A stretch of DNA of 64,000 nt from contig NC_049901.1 in the NCBI RefSeq assembly GCF_001411555.2, positions 11,108,681 through 11,172,680 on the forward strand, given 5' to 3'. The notes under the pieces were generated by a model. That model had not been told where the DNA came from. It saw nothing but the letters and a program-made list of their open reading frames with translations, and did no database searches. This document shows, piece after piece, positions 1-12,063 of this stretch (its first letter is position 1; each line of letters begins with the position of its first letter). The stretch is from Juglans regia (lineage: Eukaryota > Streptophyta > Magnoliopsida > Fagales > Juglandaceae). The translations under genes and the position numbers were made by a program.

Positions 1-1268
1 TGGGGGGGGGGTTGGTGTAGTAGAAAGGTAAATGGGCCTCAGGGAGTGGGGATTTAGAAGCATGTTAGTCGGGGATGGGAGGTGTTCTATCATCATACTA
101 GACTTGTGTTGGGAGATGGTTCTAGAATAAAATTCTGGAGCAATATATGGTGTGGAAATAATACACTAAAAGATTTATTCCACTCAGTATTCAGGATTAC
201 ATGTGAGAAAGAAGCTTCAGTGGCTGATTTTATGGTGATAACTGGGGATCAAATACAGTGGAACATCATCTTTAGTAGGGAGGTAAATGGGCCTCAAGGA
301 GTGGGGATTTGGAAGCATGTTAGTCGAGGATGGGAGGTATTTTGTCGTCATACTAGACTTGTGTTGAGAGATGGTCATAGAATAAAATTCTGGAGCGATA
401 TATGATGTAGAAATAATACACTAAAAGATTTATTCCACTTAGCATTCAGAATTATATGTGAGAAAGAAGCTTCAGTGGTTGATTTTATGGTGATAGCTAG
501 GGATAAAATATAATGGAACATCATCTTTAGTAGGGCGGCCCAGGACTGAGAAGTTGGTAGTTTTGAAGAGTTATTTCGACTTCTGTATTCTGTGAGACCG
601 AGCATCTAAGTGTGGTGGGTACTTGTAGGTAAAGGCACATTCTCGGTTCGATCGTTCTATAAGTCTCGCACACAGGTGCAGAACACTCAGTTTCGATGGA
701 AGAGGATCTAGCGTAATAAGACGCCTCCCAAAGCGACTTTCTTTGCATGGATAGTTTCATTGGGTAAGATCTTGATGACGGAGAATTTGCAAAGACGTGG
801 GGTGATCATAATAGACTGGTGCTGCATGTGCAAGAAGAGCGGTGAAACTGTGGATCATCTTCTATTGCATTGTGATGTTGCTAGAGCGTTATGGGTTGAG
901 GTGTTCAGCAGATTATAGTTAGCGTGGGTTATGCCAGCTAAAGTGGAGGCGCTCGTGGCTTGTTGGACAAATTGAGGTATTCCACAAATCAAAGCTGTGT
1001 GGAAGATGGTTCCTATTTGTACTTTATGGTGCTTGTGGCATGAACTAAATGATAGGACGTTCGAAGACGAGGAACGATCATTTGAGGATCTTAGATCTTT
1101 TTTTGTTAGAATGTTATTCCTATGGGCCATAGCTATAGATTTTAATGGTTTAGACCTTCATGATTTTCTTGTTCTCCATCCTAGATAGGTGTTTCCTCTT
1201 GTATACCATCTTGTGTACTTGAGCTATGCCTATCTATTAATACAATCGTTTACTTATAAAAAAAAAAG
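1..1268 (+). mobile_element. LINE (L1-type) 3' fragment
   Basis: The translated pieces are the C-terminal part of a plant L1-type LINE polyprotein. The zinc-binding reverse-transcriptase region is recognisable by FWSNIWCG-like and KVAFF/WxxxLGK-like blocks, the CxxC...HLLLHC pattern near 790-880, and the tail WKMVPICTLWCLW near 1000-1045. The reading is broken by stops and frameshifts, so it is dead. It ends in a 3' UTR typical of this family, in which TATGCCTATCTATTAAT precedes TTACTTATAAAA and a poly-A run at about 1258-1268. The 5' part lies left of the window. It precedes the first visible exon of the beta-galactosidase gene and probably sits in an intron of that gene, in sense orientation. 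Confidence 0.85.
30..535 (+). repeat. 255-bp in-frame tandem duplication inside the LINE
   Basis: Two head-to-tail copies (about 30-284 and 285-535) carry the same zinc-binding-domain segment: each begins near AAATGGGCCTCA and runs to CATCATCTTTAGTAGGG. The offset is 255 bp, which equals 85 codons, so one open frame reads from copy one into copy two. The copies differ at scattered positions, for example TGGTGTGG against TGATGTAG, where the second has gained a stop. The duplication is therefore not recent. Confidence 0.85.
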
Positions 1269-1665
1269 ATGTGACATGTTTACCAAAATTGGAAATTTAA
1301 GGCATCTTATGCACCCAGTCTTCAAGTGATGGGGTTGAGACTTGAGAGAATTTTTATTATATAGAAAATGAGGTATCCAAATATTAGATGTGATTTTAAT
1401 TATGCTTTTGGTATACATAGATTCTTGTTTATGTAGTAAGCATAATGGTGGTAAAAGTTTCTTTCAGCATACATACAAATTTAGACATGCTGCCATGCAA
1501 AGAATGCCTGACCTACATCATATATTCCTTTTGCAAAATTTGCTGGATGAGTTGGTTAAAGTAGGATAACTGAATTTTAGCTACACATGTGCTTAAATTG
1601 TAAGGAGTTATTTGGCGAGGAATAATGTCATTGGCTATGTTACTTACTTATATATATGTAAATAA

Positions 1666-1897
1666 ACCCCTAGGGGTTGGCTTAAGTGGTAGAGGCCTTG
1701 GACTTGGGGGTATGCTCCCCTAGGTCTAAGGTTCAAATCTCCTTGGGTGTAAACAACCTCTAGTGGCCATCGGGCTGTGGGGTTTTTCCCTTGAATTACC
1801 CTAGGTGCACTTGCGGGAAACTCCTTGCCGAGGGCTTGTGCACCTCCGGGATTAGTCGGGATGCTGTTCCTGGACAACCAGTGCCAATAAAAAAAGA

Positions 1898-1900
<3 letters not shown>
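1666..1900 (+). mobile_element. tRNA-derived SINE, copy 1
   Basis: About 230 bp begin with ACCCCTAGGGGTTGG and end with GTGCCAATAAAAAAAG. Pol III internal promoter blocks are visible: an A-box-like GGCTTAAGTGG at 1679-1689 and a B-box-like GGTTCAAATCT at 1730-1740. The body (GCGGGAAACTCCTTG, AGGGCTTGTGCACCTCC) recurs in four other places in the window. A (TA)n run follows directly, so no clean target-site duplication can be read. Confidence 0.8.

Positions 1901-1932
<32 letters not shown>
1899..1932 (+). repeat. (TA)n microsatellite at the SINE tail
   Basis: An uninterrupted TA repeat directly follows the A-rich SINE tail. It lies in the presumed intron upstream of the first visible beta-galactosidase exon. 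Confidence 0.9.
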
Positions 1933-1933
<1 letters not shown>

Positions 1934-2784
1934 CTCCTTTTGGCAGCATCAGTTCTGCAGTATCAACATTTGTGTTCTTGTCCAATCTTTGTAGTCTGCA
2001 GAGATCAGAATTCTTCATGGTAAATGAATATTTGAAAAGTAATGAGAGGTTATGGCACTTTATTAGCTATATTGTATGAAGGTACTAACTGCATGAGCTA
2101 ATTGTAATTGCTATATTGAATAAGCATTCAATAAACTCAGCAGAAATCATTGAGTTGTTGGGACAAAAGAAAGAAGAAGGAAGAAAGAAAAAGAAAAGAT
2201 GCATGAAGATTGGAGGGGGGAGGTTGATGGTGTCAAGATCTGAGAATGCTAGGCACATTGGTGTGAGATCCCAAAGCGCTAATCATAGTCAGCATCCGTG
2301 TCATCACTTATATTGTGCTATATCTACTCAGCACATGCCTGATGTGGAATTCAACACACACCCTCATAATGCCCGTACAATTAAGATTTATGCAATTCTT
2401 CTCATTCTTTGCCATGGAGGTGTATTACAATCTTCCCCACTTTCTCTAACTTTCATTGAGGGGACCCATGTTGCGCTATGCAGGCTGAGTTTGGATTCTG
2501 AGCTGGAGATAATCTATCTTAAGCCATATTGGCTGTATAATTAGGAAATTGCACAAGCTTTAAAACGAAGAATCTTTTTCACCTTTAGCACTTGAGTCAT
2601 TACAATAGAAGAATTATTTGGTGGACATTACTAATAGTTCTTTATGCTTGTAATTTTTATTTTCATATTATCTGTTGTCTATGATTGCACACTTCAGTGT
2701 TCCTTTAATCCGTTCTTTGCAATTTTTTTATAATTAATCTGTTCTTTACAATTGCACTTGTTTACTGAATAAACTACATTGTAG

Positions 2785-5700
2785 GCCGATGTCTACACTG
2801 ACTCTTCAGGAGCATGCGCTGCCTTTATCTCTAACATAGATGAAAAAAATGACAAGACAGTTGAATTTCAGAATGCATCATATCACCTGCCCGCATGGTC
2901 TGTTAGCATTCTGCCTGACTGCAAGAATGTAGTGTTTAACACCGCAAAGGTAACTAATAATAATTTTTCATCCCCAAATTCTACTAGGCATCTTGCTAAT
3001 GAAACCAATCTAGATGAATGTAATGTGATTGTGAAAAGGTTTCTATTCAATTTCTGGAATGGTATAAATGTGCGCCAAGTGCCAACAATGTTTTTTTTTT
3101 ATAAGTAATAAAGCTTCATTAAAAATGCAAAAGGTCATAGCCAGCTTTACTAGTGATAATATGAATATGTACTCATAGGCTTGCAGAATTTACAGCTAAC
3201 GACTGAAACCCAACTTTTGTAGATACTTTAATGCACAAGTCAATTATATGGAAAAAATACACTTTGCACTCTCAAACTACCATGGGTTTTACATTTTCAC
3301 CAAAAACTACAAAACTGATATATTACATTCCCAATCCACTAAAAACTGACTCTTTGCACCCTAATTCAATTATAACCATTGAGATGAATGAAAAATAGGT
3401 GATGTGGCACAATTTTGATGGTCAGATCTTAATGGAGGGTGAAAAGTGTTAGCTTTTGGTAGTTGGGGGCAAAATGCAAAATCCTTAGTAATTTAAGGGT
3501 TCAAAGTGTATTTATCCCCAATTATATTATTTGTACTATCTGGATTTATGCATCTTTTCTGCTCACTTCTTTGACTGAATACAAGTAACAAGTGCACTTC
3601 ATTTCAGATTATGTTGTTTTGACAGTTAATACCAAAACAAACTGCTAAAATAATGGTGATGAAGTAGGTCTTAAGCATCTCATTCACTGAACAAGTCTTT
3701 GCACTTCAACATGAAATTTTAACAGGTTAGAGCTCAGACCACTGTAGTGGAAATGGTAGCAGAGGATTTGCAACCATCAGTGGCATCACCAGATAAAGGC
3801 GTGAAAGCTCTTAAGTGGGAAATATTTGTGGAGAAAGTTGGGGTTTGGGGAGAAGCTGATTTCATTAAAAATGGCTTTGTAGATCACATCAATACCACAA
3901 AAGACGATACTGATTACCTCTGGTATACAACAAGGTTTGTCTTGCTAAAAAAGATCAAATCATATCTTAATTCGTGAAAATGTTGTTTTTGTCACAACTT
4001 CTTGTTTTTCTCTTTTTTAAGTTTTTTCGCATTAGGAAAGCAAAAGCATCTCGTGAGTTGGAATTTGTATCTAGGGTTTGGATAAAAAGATGAAGGGAAA
4101 GAAGAGAGAATAACTATTTTTGATAGGTAATGCAATTCTATTAAAAGTGCAGAGGGTGCAACCAAATACATAGGAAGTATACAAAAGGATACACCCAACT
4201 AGCAAAGAGAAGAAAAGGAGAAAAAAATCTGTAAGTGCTAGAAAATTAGAGAGTTAAGAACTGTTGTGAGCAGCCATTCAAAGATAGAGGGTGCTGAATA
4301 TTAGGGCTTTTTAACTTTGTCACAATTCTGTCATGGTCTTCAAAAGTTTGGGCATTGTGTTCTTGCCAAATGCACTATATTAGGCACGGAGGGACCATCA
4401 TCCGAACTTATGAGTTTCAATGACTTCTAAAAGAAGAAAGAAGAAATTCATACAAACAGTTCGAGAATGTTACTTTTCTCTCTTCACCTATATGTTTTTT
4501 TTATTACTAAATAGTTTAAAATTGCAAAAAAAAAAAAAAAAAAAAAGAATAAAGCAAAACTTTCTAGAAGATTCCATATTCTAACACTCGCTCTCCATTT
4601 TTTTAATGAGCAACACTTGCTCTCAAGTTGGTGCATAGATATCTCTCATGCCCAACTTGCGTACAATAGAATGAGGACACCTACTGGTATGACCTTTAGT
4701 GAACAAATTGGTCCAATGTTCCTTCGATGTCAATAAAAGGCATGCATATCAACACTTCCTTTCTTTAGCTTCTTTTCAAAGAGAAATTGAAAGGATACAG
4801 AGTCATATGAAACAAATTTGGATATACGATGTTGGGTAAAAGCCCAAACTCATTTTCAAGAGCAATTGGAGTATTAGCACCATCACATAGAAGGATTACA
4901 AATACCAGAAGACTCACCATCAGATGATGGAGAAGATATTAGAGAATGCACCAGACTTGGGGTGCACATTGGTGGTAATATACTTGTTGAGGTCAAAAAC
5001 ATTTCGAGGAGCAAATTGATTAAGATTAGTGGCCTGAGTAATTGAGAGGGGTTTTCCAATAAAAACCTTCAAAGGCATATGGTTGATAGGCTGTTGTAAG
5101 AATAAATCACCTCCAAATCACTTGGGAGCACTAGTGGTGAATAGCAGTGCATGAATCAGATTGAATTTTCACAAGAGAGCCAGGCATGGGTTTCCTGTGC
5201 TTCTACCTTGTGTTTCCTTTATGGGTTTAAAAAAATGGTCTCTTTATGGAACTTATGTACTTTCCTGGGTCTGTTCTGCTTGCTTCTATATTTTTTTTTT
5301 TTGCTAAATTGCTTCTATATGTTATAAGCATATGATCATACATAACGTAGTTGACATGCAAGGTAATGAAGCATTTGAGATAGAACTGGAGTTGAAGTAG
5401 ATTTTGAGTTGTACTATTCTTCATGGCAGCATATTTGTTAGTGAAAATGAAGCCTTCTTAAAGAAGGGAAGCCAGCCAGTTCTTTTTATTGAATCAAAGG
5501 GTCATGCCCTACATGCTTTTGTGAATCAGAAACTTGAAGGTTAGTATCCATTTTGTCAAACGTTTTATTTTTAGCAGCATACCTTAACCTGTGATTCAAT
5601 TGATGTCGTTTGCAGAGCAAAGCAGTACGCAAATTTAAAATTCCCATTTTACGTCCCATTACTTACATTTGCATATGATGCGTAGTGCTAGTTTAAAACG

Positions 5701-8700
5701 ATTTAACTGAAATTGCTAAAAACACCTTAACCTATGATTTAAGTGAAACATTGGCTGTTTTGAGATGAAGCTCGGGAATTTGCTGCTCCCCCCCCCTAAA
5801 ACAAACAATGTAGGGCTTTTGCTTGAGGATTTGTTCTCTGTTAAGGTATTCCACATTATGCTTGCTGCTTATGTAATTTTTGAATGTTTGGATAGCATTT
5901 GAGACTTTGATGCTACATTTGAAATTAATCTCAATTCACAATTTCTAAGCTTTGTTTTTAACTATTCAAGTTCCTAGTTAGTATAAATTATGCTTGCTGC
6001 TTATGTAAATTTTGAATGTTTGGTTAGCATTCTAGACTGTGATGCTACATTTGAAATTAATCTCAATTCATGATTTCTCTTGAATGCTAAGTGAAGGTTT
6101 CTTTCAAAGTGGATGTATCATTAGAAAAGATACATAGCATGTGTGTGTCTCATGTTTATTTTCTGTTTTTGGTACATCACTGCAAATTTTTGAATGCAAG
6201 TGGTTTTACTACTACAGTCAAGTTTGCTATCTCCATTACTGTTCTTTTAGTACGTGCTGCTTTTCTACTAGACTTTTATTTCCTCAATTTTCCCCTTCTT
6301 GTTATCGAATATTATTCTATTGATTCAACCATCATTTTACATGCATTCTTGTAAGTGCATAAAGTTTGTTATTGATCCAGACAGTGTTGTCATCATATCT
6401 ATATTAAAAACAGTGTTGTGATATATCTACTTTAAAAACTTGAGTTGTCTTGGTTTTGTTTATGCTTGGTGATCTTCAGCTAGCGCATCTGGAAATGGCA
6501 CAAATCCACCTTTCAAATTTAAGAAACCTGTTTCTCTTAAGGCTGGGAAAAATGAAATTGCTCTGTTAAGCATGACTGTTGGTCTACAAGTGAGTTTCTC
6601 TTCTTTTGGAAGTGCTGATTGTTCTGACTGTAAGACACTAATTTCGTCTGGTGGTGCAATGGGAAAATAAACTGTTAGATGATGTTTATCCACAAACTGG
6701 CACAAGGGCTTAGTTTTCAGTCACAATATGAGCTTCATTAGTTTGCTGATTTACAAGTAGAAGGTTTCTTTGTGTTTTGCTTTAGTCCATCAGCAAGTAA
6801 ATGTAGTTGTTTGTTGTTTTTCACACACTTGTTGGAATCAAGGAATCCTGGCAGATATTTGCTTTTTAATTTCTATCCATCTATCTTGGGTCTTATCTCT
6901 CCTATGGTTGTCCCTATATTCATCTTCACATTGGAAAAAATAGCGGGTGACAGGATTTTCTTTTATAGCCTGTGATCCTTGATTGTTTCAAGACAATATT
7001 TCATTCTGTCATTAGTTTTCAAATAAGTCAGAAAGCATATCTAGAGTCATGATGATGCATCAATTAAAATTTTGTTGGTGATGTTATGGAATCATATAAT
7101 GTATCATATTTTTCTCAATTCCTTTTTGTTTGGTTTCCTTTAGTGCTAGAAACCCCTTATTGTTTTTGTTATTGTGATTAGAATGCAGGATCATTTTATG
7201 AATGGGTAGGAGCAGGACTAACAAGTGTCAAGATTGAGGGGTTCAATAATGGGACAGTTGACTTGTCATCAAATGCTTGGACCTACAAGGTACTTTTCTT
7301 CATTTTTTTGCCTACGAGTTTCTTGTACTGTTTTGTAGGTTCTTATTGCAAGGCTGTCAACTCTGACATAACATAGCAATATAATTGTCCTTGTTTATGC
7401 TTTCTAAAGTGTTGTACTTTTGTGTTCTCTCTCTCTCTCTCTCCCCCCCCCCCTCCCTCCACCATGTCTGAATGTTTCCGTTCATCGGGCCTGAGTTAAT
7501 TCTTACTGGTGATTTCCTACATTTATGTATCATTTCTTCAATTTTCTTTGCAGAAATGTTTTTTTTTTTTGTGGAGTGTAACTGTGTAAGGCCTTTGAGC
7601 TGTCAGCAGAGGCAGGTGTATCTGTTCTTAGAATCCTTGAGACAAGCAGAGGGATGATGAGGTTAGTTTCTTTGGGCAGAATCAGTGTAGGGTGGCCAGC
7701 GGATGGAAGCTTTGCCATAGGCGTATGGGAGGCTAGGTGTATCTAATGTATAGCCTCAATATTCTTGGGTAGAGCCTTTTTGACCATTTGAACTAGTTCC
7801 TCACCTCTAATTTCCCGCAAGATGTTCGCGTTTGTATATATATTACTTGAGAAATAATTAGAGGGTCATTTTAACTATTTTTTTTTAATATATATTAGCA
7901 ACAAATTTTATTAATGAGAATAGGCATAGCCCAAGTACACAGGGAGTATACAAGAGTTTACACCTAGTTAAGAGGAAGGGATAGAAAAAAGAAAATCATG
8001 AAAGTCTAGACTATTGCAATCTACAACATTCGTCCATAGGAACAAAGTTTTAACAAAGAACAATCTAATCTCCTCCAATGTTCGCTCCTTATCTTCAAAA
8101 GTCTGACCATTTTGTTCCTTCCATAGGCACCAAAGAATGCATATAGGCACCATCTTCCACACAACTGTGATTTGTGGAATTTCGCCCAAATTCTTCCAAC
8201 TGGCCAGGAACTCAACCACCATAGCAGGCATAACCCAAGCAACCTCCAATATTCTAAAGACATCATCCCATAGTCTTTTTTTTTTTAAACTATTCATTTT
8301 AACTATTAAGAAAGAATAGTATTTTTTTTTACCGATAAAAAAACGATTTTTATAGCTCTATTTGTTCATTAATCATAGAAAGGATGACGAAACAAAGCTA
8401 ATTTTCTGTAAGAGTTAATCACTACCAAACCTTGTATTGTCCCTGTGAGGGTCTAAACCAGTGGGTTTCAGCTAGCTCAAGTTGAGGGCTGAGAAAGCAG
8501 TTCTGACTTGATCTTATGAACTTGGAAACCAATTATAATGTCATTTGTCAAAGGTTAACTTGTGAGCATCCTGCGATAAAGCTCGGAGGCTAAACCTGGC
8601 CTCCTGGCTCGCAGGTGGGTTGTTAAATACCCACCCTTCCCACTTCAATAACTGGCCTGCACACAATTAGGAAAGAGCTTGACTAAGAGGCTAAACCTGT

Positions 8701-11700
8701 GCAAGCATGTGGTAGTAAAGAGCCACAAAGAATAAATAATTAGCAGCAAATTAGGACTTGGTTTGGTAAGTGTTATAGAATTATATGCTGCGGTAGAATG
8801 AATTCTAGATCAGCTGGCCCATTTGGACGTACACAACTCAACTGAAAAACCAAGGGGTTTGTGTAAAAAGAAACATTAAAAAAGAGACATTTTTTTAGTA
8901 TTACAATACTGATTTCTAATTAAATAAAATCTCTGAATTAGAAACAAGTTACAGCAGCTGTGTTTTCTCTCCTCCATACACTTGTCCTAGGGCTTCTTTA
9001 CATGTGTTAGAACGGGTTTGTTACCCTGGTGTAGAAACAAATACTTTACATGAAACTCTAGTTTCAGGTGTCTCACACTTGTTGGAACAGGAACAGCCAT
9101 TTTGTATCACTTGGCTATTTGAAACACCATTCTAGCTTGAAAAATGACACTCTTTCTTGAACTGTATCATAAACAGATCTTCCCCTCCACATGCACCTAC
9201 ATGTCTTCATCGACGTTGTTTTTCAACTGGAAGGCCAAGAGCTAACTATTGTTAGTTGACTGAAACATCATTTGACAAACAAAGCAGTTGAGAGATAAAA
9301 TCATCATTTCGTGAAGAAACTCACATAGCCAAATGACAGCCATCCCACAGCAATGAACCTCTTTCTCATTTGACGTGCTGATCTCTCTTCACAGTGCTTC
9401 TTGTGATTCAAAGATTTATGCCTTGCAGATATTGATCCCAATGATTTTCTGAAACACGAGAAACAACTGAAGGCACTGCTATTGATTGAGCCATAATGTA
9501 TAGGAAAATTAAAAATTTATTTAGAAGAAAATGAGTTTAATTGCCAGCACTGTAGATTGAACAAGCTACTTGACTTTCCACTCTAAAAGCTTGTTTTGGT
9601 TCAATCACGAACTGAATTGAGCCAACCTCGTACATAATTTCAAGACCCTAGTCAAATTGATCTGAGTATTTGGTCTCATTTAATTTCAATATCTTCCCTG
9701 GCTATAAAGAGCATATTAAATGTTGCATGTGTTCTTTGTGGAGCCAATCAACTAAAGATGCTTCCCTTTACTGTTCCAGAATTCTATGTGCTGACGTGGT
9801 TTTTAATTAAGACAAAAGACCCAGCCAAAAAGCTCGGAAGATTCTCTACTGAGTTTAAGCTCAACCATTTGTTTTCATCAGCAGACCTAACTTCAAAAAT
9901 AGATGCTCACATTAGTTTGGCTTGTTTTCTCCCCTGCTAGCTACAATTCAAGCAGTGCCTGAAACTTTAGTGGGGCTGCATAATCAGATAAGATAGATTG
10001 AATGACGATAATCTGTCATAGAATTTATTTTTAAAATTTTTTTGAAAGGTTTACTTCCTTTTTCTTCTTTTCCCAGATTGGATTGCAAGGAGAACACTTG
10101 GGATTATACAAGTCTGATGGTATGGATAATATAAATTGGTTATCAACCCCAGAACCACCAAAAGAACAGCCTTTGACATGGTACAAGGTAAAAACTTGGA
10201 GAAATCATTTCCATCTGTGCATCTGTAGGAAGCACACTTCTTTTCTTATTTGGATACCAGTATATGATGGACAAATCATATTTATCTTTCGGGATTTCTC
10301 ATCTGTGCAGGCTATTGTGGATGCTCCACCGGGGGATGAACCTATTGGGCTGGATATGATACATATGGGGAAAGGTCTAGCTTGGTTGAATGGAGAAGAA
10401 ATTGGAAGATACTGGCCTTGGAAAAGCTCTGTACATGATAAGTGTGTTAAAGAATGTGATTACAGGGGTAAATTTATGCCGGACAAGTGCTTCACTGGAT
10501 GTGGAGAACCAACACAAAGATGGTGAGGAAAATTTGATTTGCCACAAAAAAGGAGTTATGAATCTGCGTGATCTTTCTTCTTTCCTTTCCATTGCAGCCT
10601 AACTACAATCTCTATGGATTTGTGTGAATGTGCTTGACCGGCTAGCATAGTTTGTAGAGAAATGCTCATACTGCACTGACATTATGCATATAAATCTACC
10701 TATCAAAAGAAAAAAAGTATGCATATAAACTTATTGCTAATGATCACTTAATTATTATAGTGAAATTTAGATCATTCACGAGTTCTATATTTGCAAAGAA
10801 TCAAGAAATCAAGATTCCAATTTTGTGGAAAAGGCTTCTGAGTCAACAGTTATGATTTTATGTATGGACAATTCCTCAATGTCTTGTTCATTCGCAACAA
10901 AATAATTTATGTGGCAGTTAAAAAAATATGCTTTTGTGGAGAGATGCTTCTTTAATAAATTATCACAGATTTTGAAAAGGCAAACAAAAAAAATACCAAA
11001 CCGTTCAGCACTTGGGCTTGCCGTTTGGCTTTGAAGGCCCTTCCTGCATGTCCAAAGTGATATTCAAGACCTTAAAAACTTTATTACCTGCCATGGATAC
11101 TGAGGTTACTTATTTGGCTCTTTATATGAGCTCTGTGAAGTTCATGATTTTTCTTTCTCCTATGGTTCTTCAGAAAACCTGAAAATTAAGTTTCTCGGTG
11201 TGATGGACACTTTGATTTTTCAGTATGACCACTAATAATATATACCTTAATTTTTTTATGGGAATATGCACTTGCTATTCATCTTGAAAGTACTTTTTGT
11301 TTTATCAGTTTCTTGGTACTTATTTGAGGACTTACTACATCATTATCTTCATGTAACTCGGTCGATTATAGGTTTTACTTGAGGCCCCGTTGAGGGTGGC
11401 AATGATAGCATTCCATGCATCTGTTTTCACTAGAAATAAACTGTGATAGGAGGGAAAAGCTTACCCTGTTGTCGTGGAATACTTATTAATGTATGAGCAG
11501 GTACCACATTCCACGCTCTTGGTTCAAGCCATCTGGAAACATTCTGGCAATCTTTGAGGAGAAAGGTGGAGATCCAACAAAAATCAGTTTCTCGAGACGG
11601 AAAACCTCAGGTGTATGTGCTGTTGTTGCTGAGGATTACCCTTCCTTTGAACTCGAACCCGAGCATGAAAATGGAGATGTAAGCACCAAAAACAACGCGG

Positions 11701-12030
11701 CCATCTTTTTGAATTGTCCCAAGAATACTCGAATATCCACTGTAAAATTTGCCAGCTTTGGAACTCCTACTGGAACTTGTGGGTCTTACAGTAAAGGAGA
11801 GTGCCATGATCCTAAATCCATTTCTGTCGTCGAAAAGGTAACTATTTCTGTCTGTCTCATCTTGTGTTTCAATTAGTTATCCTTTTCTTTGTACTTTTTG
11901 TCTGGTGATCATCTTGCCGGGACAAGTTCATGATACTCCTATTTGAATGTCTCTGCAAACGAATTTCTCACAACAGTATGTCCCAAATCACAAGTCCAAT
12001 CGTAGATAAAATATATTTTACATCTCAATG

Positions 12031-12063
<33 letters not shown>

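Noticed and set aside
2116..2544. A 142-codon frame before the first visible BGAL exon
   Set aside because: It has no family similarity that I can see and no GH35 motif; it lies in what must be intron sequence.
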